Of a stretch of DNA of 12,538 nt, positions 1 to 5,651 are shown one piece after another. Under the pieces are notes generated by a model, which saw only the letters and a program-made list of their open reading frames with translations, was not told the origin of the DNA and searched no databases. How positions within the stretch are numbered: the first letter of the stretch is position 1; each line of letters opens with the position of its first letter. Origin of the DNA: TMED23 sp913054205 (GTDB lineage: Bacteria; Pseudomonadota; Alphaproteobacteria; Rhodospirillales; UBA2165); contig JAYGEG010000122.1 in NCBI GenBank assembly GCA_046582495.1, positions 1-12,538 on the forward strand, in the 5' to 3' direction. A program made the position numbers and the translations under genes.

Positions 1-142
1 AACCCAAATATAAAGAAAAACCTTGGTCAGATATTTGATCATAAATATACCACGCATCCAAAATAGGAACACCAGGCATGCCGAGAAAAATACCACCACG
101 CCAATCGTCAATCCAACCAATCCCAAAATTAGTATCGTCCAT
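1..142 (-). CDS. Unidentified protein, N-terminal part only (cut by window edge)
   Basis: The leftward reading frame from ATG 142-140 stays open to the window edge (47 codons). Nearly half its codons are of the RNY type (GAT, GGT, ATT, GAC), as expected of a true coding frame. The residues are rich in W, D and G (for example GWIDDWRGG and LDAWYIYDQ) and look soluble. I do not recognise the family. No clear Shine-Dalgarno sequence precedes this ATG, and an in-frame TAA at 154-152 rules out a longer form. A second frame from ATG 168-166 is also open to the edge; it would encode a very hydrophobic, signal-peptide-like protein starting 12 nt after the upstream gene stops. The codon pattern favours the 142 frame, but the choice is not settled. 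The gene is probably the next member of the leftward operon. Confidence 0.42.
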   Translation of the reverse strand, partial: MDDTNFGIGWIDDWRGGIFLGMPGVPILDAWYIYDQISDQGFSLYLG

Positions 143-180
143 ACAAGAATGTTATGCGTGAGTTTCATATCAGATCGTAA

Positions 181-966
181 CTAGACAAGTTCGAGAACCG
201 TAGCTTGACCGCCGGTAGCTCGTTCGATTGAGAACCAGGTTGAGTTCAGTATTTCGGTGCCGGAGACGCCGACTGCGGGTTGGCGTTTTTCGGTGCGGAT
301 CAAGCCACCGTCTTCGCCCCATGCTTCCACTTCTGCGACCGCGCAATCAAGGCTCGGATCGCAGATCAGTCGTGCCTCACATTTGTCGAGGCCCGTTGAA
401 ACAAGCGCACAGGTCACCATCGTGTTGACGTTGCGAGGATAGAGATTCGCTATCCCGCGCACCGAGCCTTCGTAAATAATAGTTTCGCCCTTAATCTCAT
501 CCGCTGAAAAATCACTATCGCTAAAATCAATATTATCCGGGTGTTTCCGAAAAGTAATGCGAACGCGATCCCATTTTCCCTGCCGCATAAGAAGTGCATC
601 GCCGCCGAGAAGAGCGCCTGCCGGCATATATATTTTAGTGCCGTTTTCTGTTGCGGTGTTTATGAGTTGCTGCCGCAAATCATCATCCGCCAAGGCCGTT
701 ACCGAAAGCGGCATGTAATTGGCAAATTTTAGAAAAGACGCGCCGAATTCGACGGAAATTTTCGGATGCGCGCACTCGACAATGAGGTCTGGTTCACGAG
801 CCGCGGCGTCATTTAAATCGGCGAGGTGGAGCGCGGCATCTATACCTTCCAAAGCGGGCGCACTGCAGTTATAGACAAAGGCGATTTCAAAGCGCCCATC
901 ACTCTGCTGAGCCCGTCCAACAATCGAGCGTCCAATATAACCGCAACCAACGACCCCTATTCTCAT
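181..966 (-). CDS. Aspartate dehydrogenase-fold NAD(P)-dependent oxidoreductase (NadX-like, atypical active site)
   Basis: The 261-residue product matches L-aspartate dehydrogenase (NadX, EC 1.4.1.21) in length and layout. It has an N-terminal Rossmann motif GVVGCGYIG (residues 4-12), the family segment YMPAGALLGGDAL (113-125; compare the usual SGA-GGLDA), and EGSVRGIANLYPRNVNTMVT (166-185), matching the family's F-G-A-A-FP-NVN block. The region DPSLDCAVAEVEAWG (203-217) aligns without gaps to the family signature DPxxxxNxHxIxxxG, but the Asn is Ala209 and the catalytic His is Ala211. The C-terminal PKTSALAALS-type block is also changed. So the fold is clear but aspartate oxidation is doubtful; a reductase or dehydrogenase acting on another small acid, semialdehyde or imine in the local pathway is more likely. 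The start is set by a strong Shine-Dalgarno GGGAGGGG (978-971). The family is known also from aromatic catabolic clusters, where its role is unclear. Confidence 0.8.
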   Translation of the reverse strand: MRIGVVGCGYIGRSIVGRAQQSDGRFEIAFVYNCSAPALEGIDAALHLADLNDAAAREPDLIVECAHPKISVEFGASFLKFANYMPLSVTALADDDLRQQLINTATENGTKIYMPAGALLGGDALLMRQGKWDRVRITFRKHPDNIDFSDSDFSADEIKGETIIYEGSVRGIANLYPRNVNTMVTCALVSTGLDKCEARLICDPSLDCAVAEVEAWGEDGGLIRTEKRQPAVGVSGTEILNSTWFSIERATGGQATVLELV

Positions 967-1077
967 CAGACCCCTCCCAAACGCTACTTGCCAAAACCTA
1001 TTTTTGAGATATTTTGTGCCACATTTATTCTCCCGTATGCGGATTATTTTAGAATTTTCTCTTGAGGTTCGCGAGGT

Positions 1078-1155
1078 CTAATTCGGATAGCTAAATTGAT
1101 AGTCTTCAGGAATGCCCCACCATTCTCTGGCTTTCGGAACATTGCGAAATGGCAT
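1078..1155 (-). CDS. Possible 25-residue microprotein
   Basis: A short leftward ORF lies in the 232-nt gap between the Xi-class GST and the aspartate-dehydrogenase-like gene. It starts at ATG 1155-1153 and ends at TAG 1080-1078. A purine-rich AGGAAAGG lies about 13 nt upstream of the ATG, somewhat far for a Shine-Dalgarno. The peptide is hydrophilic and aromatic-rich (REWWGIPEDY and FSYPN), unlike the low-complexity output of random reading. An in-frame TGA two codons upstream prevents a longer form. It could be a real small protein, the tail of a decayed gene, or chance. I do not recognise it. The rest of the gap (967-1077) shows only the Shine-Dalgarno of the next gene. Confidence 0.35.
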   Translation of the reverse strand: MPFRNVPKAREWWGIPEDYQFSYPN

Positions 1156-1198
1156 TTGTCAGGTTCACCTTTCCTGCTCACTCCTCAAGCCGAGATAA

Positions 1199-2167
1199 CT
1201 ACGCTGCCTTTTTAAATTTTGCGCGATCATGCGGCTCGTTGAAGTCGATGCCTTCTGGTCCTTTCGGGATTGTACCAGTCGCATTGACGCGCGGCCCGGT
1301 CCAATAGTTGAGCTTGGCAGCCTCCAGCCAGCACCAGTCCGCAATCCCCGGTTCTTGATACAGCTCCCGGGTATAGTTCCAAAGATTGGGATATTGATAG
1401 AGGTGCTTCTTATTGCACTTAAAGGCGTAGTGATAGACTGTATCGAAACGGAACAAAGTTGGAAAAGCCCGCCAATCTGCGCCGGTGATGCGATCGCCCG
1501 CAAGATAACGTTGCTTACTTAATATCTCTTCCATTTTATCAAATGCCATGAACAGACCGTCATAGGCTTCTTCATAAGCTTCTTGACTGGACGAAAAGCC
1601 CGCCTTGTACACACCGTTATTTACATTGTGATAAACAAGATCGTTGACCTCTTCGATATCAGCCATGAGTTCGTCGGGGAAATAGTCATAAGCTCCATTC
1701 CCAAGCGCATCGAATTCAGAATTCAACATCATGATGATTTCAGAGGATTCATTATTCACAATTGTGCATTTCTTTGAATCCCACAATGTTGGCACGGTTA
1801 CGCGGCCGGTATAATGTTCATCGGCCAATTGATAGACCTCGTGGAGATATTTGATCTGCTTGTCTGTACCGGGGACTGTGTGCTTTCCTTCCGGATCAAC
1901 TGCATAACCTTTATCGCCGCCAACGACTTTGAACAAGCCAATGTGGTCGACCAGACCTTTAAGATGACGGAAAATAATCGCTCGGTGTGCCCACGGACAC
2001 GTTTTCGAGCCATAGATATAATAACGACCTGATTCTGCTTCAAAACCGGACGATCCATCCGCAGTTATTGAATTCCTAAAGCTGGTCGGCAGGTGATCAA
2101 ACTTTCCGCCAGATCCCCGGCTTTTGCCATCATCATCGGTCCACTGACCGTCTACAAGCATTCCCAT
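1199..2167 (-). CDS. Xi-class glutathione S-transferase: S-glutathionyl-(hydro)quinone reductase (YqjG/PcpF/ECM4 family)
   Basis: This 322-residue cytosolic enzyme belongs to the family that reduces glutathionyl-hydroquinones, releasing free hydroquinone and GSSG. Key features are the redox motif CPWA with catalytic Cys57 (KTCPWAHRA), the long N-terminal extension before the thioredoxin fold that is typical of the class, the cis-Pro segment VTVPTLWD, and the C-terminal family block ADWRAFPTLFRFDTVYHYAF followed by KCN and YPNLW. Length matches the usual 310-330. Translation may begin at M1 or M3; a weak AGGAAAAAG sequence lies just upstream. In the pentachlorophenol pathway the homologue PcpF rescues stalled glutathionyl intermediates made by the GST PcpC. 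A PcpC-like GST lies in this same operon (3792-4526), which supports a shared role in hydroquinone or quinone handling. Family assignment is firm; the substrate is inferred. Confidence 0.9.
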   Translation of the reverse strand: MGMLVDGQWTDDDGKSRGSGGKFDHLPTSFRNSITADGSSGFEAESGRYYIYGSKTCPWAHRAIIFRHLKGLVDHIGLFKVVGGDKGYAVDPEGKHTVPGTDKQIKYLHEVYQLADEHYTGRVTVPTLWDSKKCTIVNNESSEIIMMLNSEFDALGNGAYDYFPDELMADIEEVNDLVYHNVNNGVYKAGFSSSQEAYEEAYDGLFMAFDKMEEILSKQRYLAGDRITGADWRAFPTLFRFDTVYHYAFKCNKKHLYQYPNLWNYTRELYQEPGIADWCWLEAAKLNYWTGPRVNATGTIPKGPEGIDFNEPHDRAKFKKAA

Positions 2168-2228
2168 TTATCTTTTTCCTATCTAGAATTGGAATTTATT
2201 TAGAGAAGAGACTAACCGACTGATTGGC

Positions 2229-2975
2229 CTAAGCCAATAGTATAGCGCCTGTGACCGCGACCAAAGTCCAAAGAACCATCAGTCTAAATGCCGAGCCGGG
2301 CAAAAACATAAACAATCTAATGCCCAACCACACGAACACCATGTAAGGGATCGCAAAGATCAAAATATTCCCAACAACGTTAGGACCAACATGGCCAGAC
2401 AACATTGTAAAAGTGAATACGCTCAACCCCATGAGGCTGGCGATTGTTGCAATATTGGAGCGTTGGATTTTTGCCTCATCTGGCAGGGAAATTAAATACA
2501 GTATAGCTGCCGGTCCGCCCACTGCCGCGAGACCATTTATAAAAGCAGCTATCCCGCCTGCCACAAAACTTGGGAATTTCCCGCGCGGCCCCCGGTACTG
2601 CCAACCCCATAAACTAATGGCTGTCACAAATAGAACGAGAGCGGCAATAACTTTTTTAACGATGTCAGCATCGAGCGATACCAGCAAAACTGTTCCGATT
2701 GGCGTCAGGGCGAGCATGGCGACGATCATCGGACTGATCTCGCGCCAATTGGTAAGTTTGACACTTTGAATAGCGATTTGCACAGCTGCAAAAATGCCAA
2801 GACCACACGTCGCCGCCACCGCATCTACCGGTGACCAAAACAAAGAAAAAAGCGGGACCATAACGAGGCCCGAGCCAAATCCGGTATAACCACGAATAAG
2901 TCCACCGGCAAAGACAATTGCCAGGACAATGAGGTTTTCTTGAGTGAAAATAAAGTCGATGAATTCTTGCGGCAC
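2229..2975 (-). CDS. TauE/SafE-family membrane exporter (sulfite/organo-anion type)
   Basis: The 248-residue product is an integral inner-membrane protein with about eight hydrophobic segments (roughly 15-33, 37-60, 80-100, 107-125, 136-162, 173-193, 200-222 and 229-247). It carries the family's duplicated glycine-rich motif, GGLIRGYTGFGSGL (24-37) in the first half and GGIAAFINGLAAVGGPA (140-156) in the second. Related proteins are implicated in export of sulfite, sulfoacetate or other organic anions; the substrate here is unknown. The start must be GTG at 2975-2973, because an in-frame TAG lies six codons upstream and the intervening codons include no better start. No strong Shine-Dalgarno is visible. 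The gene follows the YciI pair by 30 nt, and its job may be to export a toxic product or halide- or sulfur-containing by-product of the pathway (inference). Confidence 0.88.
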   Translation of the reverse strand: MPQEFIDFIFTQENLIVLAIVFAGGLIRGYTGFGSGLVMVPLFSLFWSPVDAVAATCGLGIFAAVQIAIQSVKLTNWREISPMIVAMLALTPIGTVLLVSLDADIVKKVIAALVLFVTAISLWGWQYRGPRGKFPSFVAGGIAAFINGLAAVGGPAAILYLISLPDEAKIQRSNIATIASLMGLSVFTFTMLSGHVGPNVVGNILIFAIPYMVFVWLGIRLFMFLPGSAFRLMVLWTLVAVTGAILLA

Positions 2976-3005
2976 GATGGCGTAGACATGCTATCCCAGC
3001 GCCGG

Positions 3006-3398
3006 TTAGTCAAGCGTCATCGATTGATCCGAATATTTGACGTTTACCGTGTAACTGCCTTCATTCACCACCCAACGATCGAGCGTGTAGGTCCTAAGCC
3101 CTGCTTTATGGAAAGGGTCTTCGTCCGCAATGGCGCGTGCCTCCTCAAACGAATTTGCACGGATAATCACCATGCCTCGAACCGGTGCCTGACCAGCTTC
3201 TTCGAACATTGGACCCGCGGCGAATAGAATGCCCTGCTCTTCAAGCTCAACCTGACGCGCCAAGTGATCCGGCATCACCGGCATCATTTCTTCGCGCGTC
3301 GCATTCGGCACGGTAAAGATCACGTAAAGCTCTTTGCCAAGATAATTTCGTGTGAGTTTTTGAGCCGCTGCTTCCGCTTTATCGGATGTATCTGGCAT
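3006..3398 (-). CDS. YciI-family protein, copy 1 of a tandem pair
   Basis: The 130-residue product has the dimeric alpha+beta barrel (ferredoxin-like) YCII domain: a beta strand KELYVIFTVP (22-31), the conserved His45 in MPDHLARQVELEEQGILFAAGP (42-63), GMVIIRANSFEEARAIA (75-91) and the DPF motif with Asp94. In this family the His and Asp form the proposed catalytic pair, and TftG of the 2,4,5-T pathway is a YciI-type dehydrochlorinase of a chlorinated hydroxyhydroquinone. A 20-residue tail after the normal domain end (VNEGSYTV then KYSDQSM) is shared with the upstream copy but absent from typical YciI proteins of about 100 residues. Its ATG overlaps the TAA of that copy by one base (TAATG), so the two are probably translationally coupled and may form a heterodimer. 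An elimination, isomerase or lyase role is inferred. Confidence 0.88.
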   Translation of the reverse strand: MPDTSDKAEAAAQKLTRNYLGKELYVIFTVPNATREEMMPVMPDHLARQVELEEQGILFAAGPMFEEAGQAPVRGMVIIRANSFEEARAIADEDPFHKAGLRTYTLDRWVVNEGSYTVNVKYSDQSMTLD

Positions 3399-3778
3399 TA
3401 AATAATCTCCATACTTTGATCTGAATATTTCACCGTCACTGAATAACTGCCTTCGTTGACTTTCCAGGTCTTAACTTCGAAGCTGCGGAGCCCGGCTTTA
3501 TGGAGCGGGTCTTCTCCGGCGATTTGTTCTGCTTCTGCCTGTGAGCCCGCCCGAATAATAATCATGCCGGTTCCTGGGCGTTCACTCGCATCAGCGCTGG
3601 CATCGAACAGCGGTCCGGCGGCAAACAGAATTCCCTTCTCTTCGAGCTCCAACTGGCGTTCAAGATGCTGCGGCATGAGTTTCCGAATTTCCTCCATCGG
3701 CGCAGCTGGCCGCGTGAAGACAACGTAAAACTCTTTTTGTAAAAATCCCGCGACCGGGCTCGGTGTTTCATCAGCCAT
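3398..3778 (-). CDS. YciI-family protein, copy 2 of a tandem pair
   Basis: This 126-residue paralogue of the downstream gene shares most residues from KEFYVVFTRP (15-24) through LEEKGILFAAGPLF and EDPLHKAGLR to the tail VKYSDQSM. The YciI dyad is present as His38 and Asp90. The frame is open further upstream, to 3946, but that part only shadows the GST gene. The true start is ATG 3778-3776, which has a good Shine-Dalgarno AAGGA (3791-3787) at the right distance and lies 13 nt after the GST stop. The copies differ mainly at the N-terminus and in the loop after AAGP (FDASADASERPGTG against FEEAGQAPVRG), where substrate contacts may lie. The pair looks like a local gene duplication that has since diverged. 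As with copy 1, a small-molecule lyase or isomerase role in the operon's pathway is inferred from the family. Confidence 0.88.
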   Translation of the reverse strand: MADETPSPVAGFLQKEFYVVFTRPAAPMEEIRKLMPQHLERQLELEEKGILFAAGPLFDASADASERPGTGMIIIRAGSQAEAEQIAGEDPLHKAGLRSFEVKTWKVNEGSYSVTVKYSDQSMEII

Positions 3779-3791
3779 AAAACTGTTCCTT

Positions 3792-4526
3792 CTAGGCGTT
3801 GGGATTTTGAAAGGCGTAGGCAGTCTGGTAAGACGGGCGCGCTTGCACCCGGCTCCACCAATCACCGGCTTTGGGGCGTTTGTTCCAATCGACGAGCGCC
3901 TCCATGCCATTGGCTTCAAAGCGTTCAATAAACGGTGCAATGGCAATATCAGCTAAGGAAAAGCTATCACCCACAAGCCATTCACTACTCGCGAGCGTTA
4001 GCTCCATCTTGTCCATAACGTCGCCAAGGCGCTCTTCGGCAAAGGCCTCTTCTTCGGCGGAGACGCCATTTTCCAGCCGCTTCAGCATCGTCGCGCGTTT
4101 ATCCGCCCCCGGAAAGCGCATCAGGATTTCAATCTGCTCTTCCTTGGTGAAAAGTTTATTCATTCTGGGAACGTGGCGTTTATTATAGGACACCATGTTT
4201 ATGTTCTTGTGGACCTGCATTTCCGCTGTATCCAACCACAGCCGCATCAAAGCACGCTGATAGGTGTCTTCGGGCTTTAACGAAACTTCGGGGAATGTAT
4301 CGTCGAGATACTCAATGATGATGTTGGACTCAATGATGATCTTGCCATCGTGATCGAGGGTTGGCACAACGCCGTTGGGATTAAGTTTTACATAATCTGG
4401 CTCAAGATTATCAAGCTTGGTGACAATGTCGATGTGATGGCTCTGCCAATCAAGCCCCTTCTCCGCCAACGTAATCCGCACTTTGCGCGAACAGGTCGAA
4501 CTCCAAAAATGATAGAGTGTTAGCAT
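3792..4526 (-). CDS. Glutathione S-transferase, tetrachlorohydroquinone dehalogenase (PcpC)/maleylacetoacetate isomerase-like
   Basis: This 244-residue cytosolic GST has an N-terminal thioredoxin fold with SSTCSRKVR (9-17), in which Cys12 occupies the place of the catalytic Cys of PcpC (SICS motif). The cis-Pro segment is NGVVPTL (51-57), and Glu66-Ser67 (ESNII) bind the glutathione gamma-glutamyl group. The helical domain carries the folding motif FSLADIA. By eye, the segments LEPDYVKLN, YNKRHVPR and the C-terminal RVQARPSYQTA recall PcpC; the region after the cis-Pro (DHDGKIIIESNIIIEYLDDTFPE) also recalls LigF-type beta-etherases. Possible reactions are glutathione-dependent reductive dehalogenation, cis-trans isomerisation of a ring-cleavage product, or ether cleavage. 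A GAGGGG Shine-Dalgarno precedes ATG 4526-4524, 15 nt after the dioxygenase stop. The nearby Xi-class reductase is the expected partner for a PcpC-type reaction. The substrate is unknown. Confidence 0.87.
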   Translation of the reverse strand: MLTLYHFWSSTCSRKVRITLAEKGLDWQSHHIDIVTKLDNLEPDYVKLNPNGVVPTLDHDGKIIIESNIIIEYLDDTFPEVSLKPEDTYQRALMRLWLDTAEMQVHKNINMVSYNKRHVPRMNKLFTKEEQIEILMRFPGADKRATMLKRLENGVSAEEEAFAEERLGDVMDKMELTLASSEWLVGDSFSLADIAIAPFIERFEANGMEALVDWNKRPKAGDWWSRVQARPSYQTAYAFQNPNA

Positions 4527-4541
4527 TATTTTCCCCTCTTA

Positions 4542-5492
4542 CTAATCATGTGGAATTCCAAACTTGCGGCCAATTTGTTCGGGCCTGGCGTACCACGAAT
4601 GCGGTGGGCCTGCTTTTTTTGGATCAATATGGCGCGGCTCCCAATTATCATCCAGCGAATCCATATCGCTGATCAGTTCACATAATCCACCCGCCGGTGT
4701 CCACATATACCAGGAATAATTCGAGCCCAGCGTATGGCGCGTTGGACCAATATGGGTTTGCCAGCCTTGGTCTTCCATGTAACGCCCGCGTTGAATCACC
4801 TGATCAAAATCACGAAACTCATAGGCTGAATGCTGAAAGCCGTATCCTCGCCCATGGCTCTCCATCAATAGGTTATGATGGTCTTGCGATAAAGCTGGCC
4901 GCATAAATCTGCCGCCCTCGCCGATCATATCGGATAATTTAAAGCCGAGACGATCCAAATAAAACCTGGCCTTCTCCGGTGCATTTTCAGCGACAGAATA
5001 AACCACGTGACCAATCCGCGCAGGCGACGCTAATGACGGTGCCGCACCGTAAGCCGACTCATTGATGCGCTGATAATTCCCGGGCGTATTGATTTTAGGA
5101 TGCTCGAGCTTAACCGGCTCACGCTGGGTAATAGCAAAGCCAATCGGATTGCCTGCATCATCGATTGCATGAAGCGAGCCATCTTCGGTTTCAGTGACCT
5201 CGCGATCTTTGCTGATCTCATCGCCAATGGCAGCAAGTGTCATTTGAGTATCAACGCCCCAGATAACCTCACGGCCACAGGACCCTTTAAAGAAAGGTGT
5301 GTCGCAATGTTGGGGTGGTAAAGATGGATCATCAGCTTTGCGAAGCTTGACAGTGGTCTTTTCTAACGTCTCAAAGACAGCGTTGCTTTCGTCCTGGCTT
5401 GCAGGAATTAAACCCCAATCGGTAAAATAGCGAGAGCATTCTTCTAAATCCATCACCCCGTAGATGATCGATTCAACCCCAATTATATTCAT
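4542..5492 (-). CDS. Two-domain VOC extradiol-type ring-cleavage dioxygenase
   Basis: The 316-residue product has two vicinal-oxygen-chelate modules (about 4-125 and 158-275), the layout of type I extradiol dioxygenases such as catechol 2,3-dioxygenase and 2,3-dihydroxybiphenyl dioxygenase. The C-terminal module keeps a full 2-His-1-carboxylate metal site: His162 (ARIGHVVYSV), His221 (FQHSAYEF) and Glu272 (GGLCELISD). Other active-site-type residues are also present: His206 in DHHNLLM, His253 in GPTRHTLG and nearby Tyr259. The N-terminal module lacks this set and is probably structural, as in the family. It should open a catechol- or hydroquinone-like ring using Fe(II) or Mn(II) and O2. It is the first gene of the leftward operon. 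The start ATG 5492-5490 follows a GGGGA Shine-Dalgarno and a good promoter. The exact substrate cannot be told. Confidence 0.87.
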   Translation of the reverse strand: MNIIGVESIIYGVMDLEECSRYFTDWGLIPASQDESNAVFETLEKTTVKLRKADDPSLPPQHCDTPFFKGSCGREVIWGVDTQMTLAAIGDEISKDREVTETEDGSLHAIDDAGNPIGFAITQREPVKLEHPKINTPGNYQRINESAYGAAPSLASPARIGHVVYSVAENAPEKARFYLDRLGFKLSDMIGEGGRFMRPALSQDHHNLLMESHGRGYGFQHSAYEFRDFDQVIQRGRYMEDQGWQTHIGPTRHTLGSNYSWYMWTPAGGLCELISDMDSLDDNWEPRHIDPKKAGPPHSWYARPEQIGRKFGIPHD

Positions 5493-5524
5493 GTAAAATT
5501 CCCCATTTTCTTATTGTTGGGAAC

Positions 5525-5553
5525 ATCTTAAGGCTTTGAATTCGGCGGTACAA
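5525..5553 (-). promoter_or_regulatory. Sigma-70-type promoter of the leftward operon
   Basis: Read leftward, a -35 element TTGTAC (5553-5548) is followed after exactly 17 nt by a -10 element TAAGAT (5530-5525). Transcription would begin near 5518, giving a leader of about 25 nt that carries the Shine-Dalgarno of the dioxygenase gene. The -35 overlaps the left arm of the inverted repeat at 5551-5578. This is sequence matching by eye, not measured. Confidence 0.55.
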
Positions 5554-5578
5554 GGCAAGCTGGTTCTATTTTGCCTTG
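5551..5578. promoter_or_regulatory. Inverted repeat, probable operator shared by divergent promoters
   Basis: Perfect 8-bp arms CAAGGCAA (5551-5558) and TTGCCTTG (5571-5578) are separated by 12 nt, so the half-sites are centred 20 bp (about two helical turns) apart on one face of the DNA. Each arm overlaps a -35 element, one for each direction. There is no T-run, and the position in a divergent promoter region argues for an operator rather than a terminator. The regulator is not in the window. Confidence 0.55.
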
Positions 5579-5603
5579 CACGAGATTTAACACTTGTTAG
5601 ATT
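5576..5603 (+). promoter_or_regulatory. Sigma-70-type promoter of the crotonase gene
   Basis: A -35-like TTGCAC (5576-5581) and a -10-like TAGATT (5598-5603) are separated by 16 nt. Transcription would start near 5610, about 40 nt before the crotonase ATG. The -35 overlaps the right arm of the inverted repeat, mirroring the leftward promoter. The match is weaker than that of the leftward promoter. Confidence 0.42.
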
Positions 5604-5651
5604 CAAAATTAGAAAACAACAAATATCCAAATCCTTTTGGGGGAGAAAAAA

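Noticed and set aside
228..442. Plus-strand open frames opposite the aspartate dehydrogenase-like gene
   Set aside because: Arg/Ser/Pro-rich shadow translations with no family resemblance, antisense to a supported gene.
3779..3946. N-terminal extension of the second YciI protein to 182 residues
   Set aside because: The extension overlaps the GST 3' end in another frame and is R/P-rich; ATG 3778 has a proper Shine-Dalgarno and gives the expected domain start.
5551..5578. Inverted repeat as a rho-independent terminator
   Set aside because: Loop of 12 nt, no following T-run, and it sits between divergent starts where no transcript needs to end.
5637..5651. TTG start for the crotonase
   Set aside because: It would place the start inside the GGGGGAG ribosome site; ATG 5652 is correctly spaced after it.
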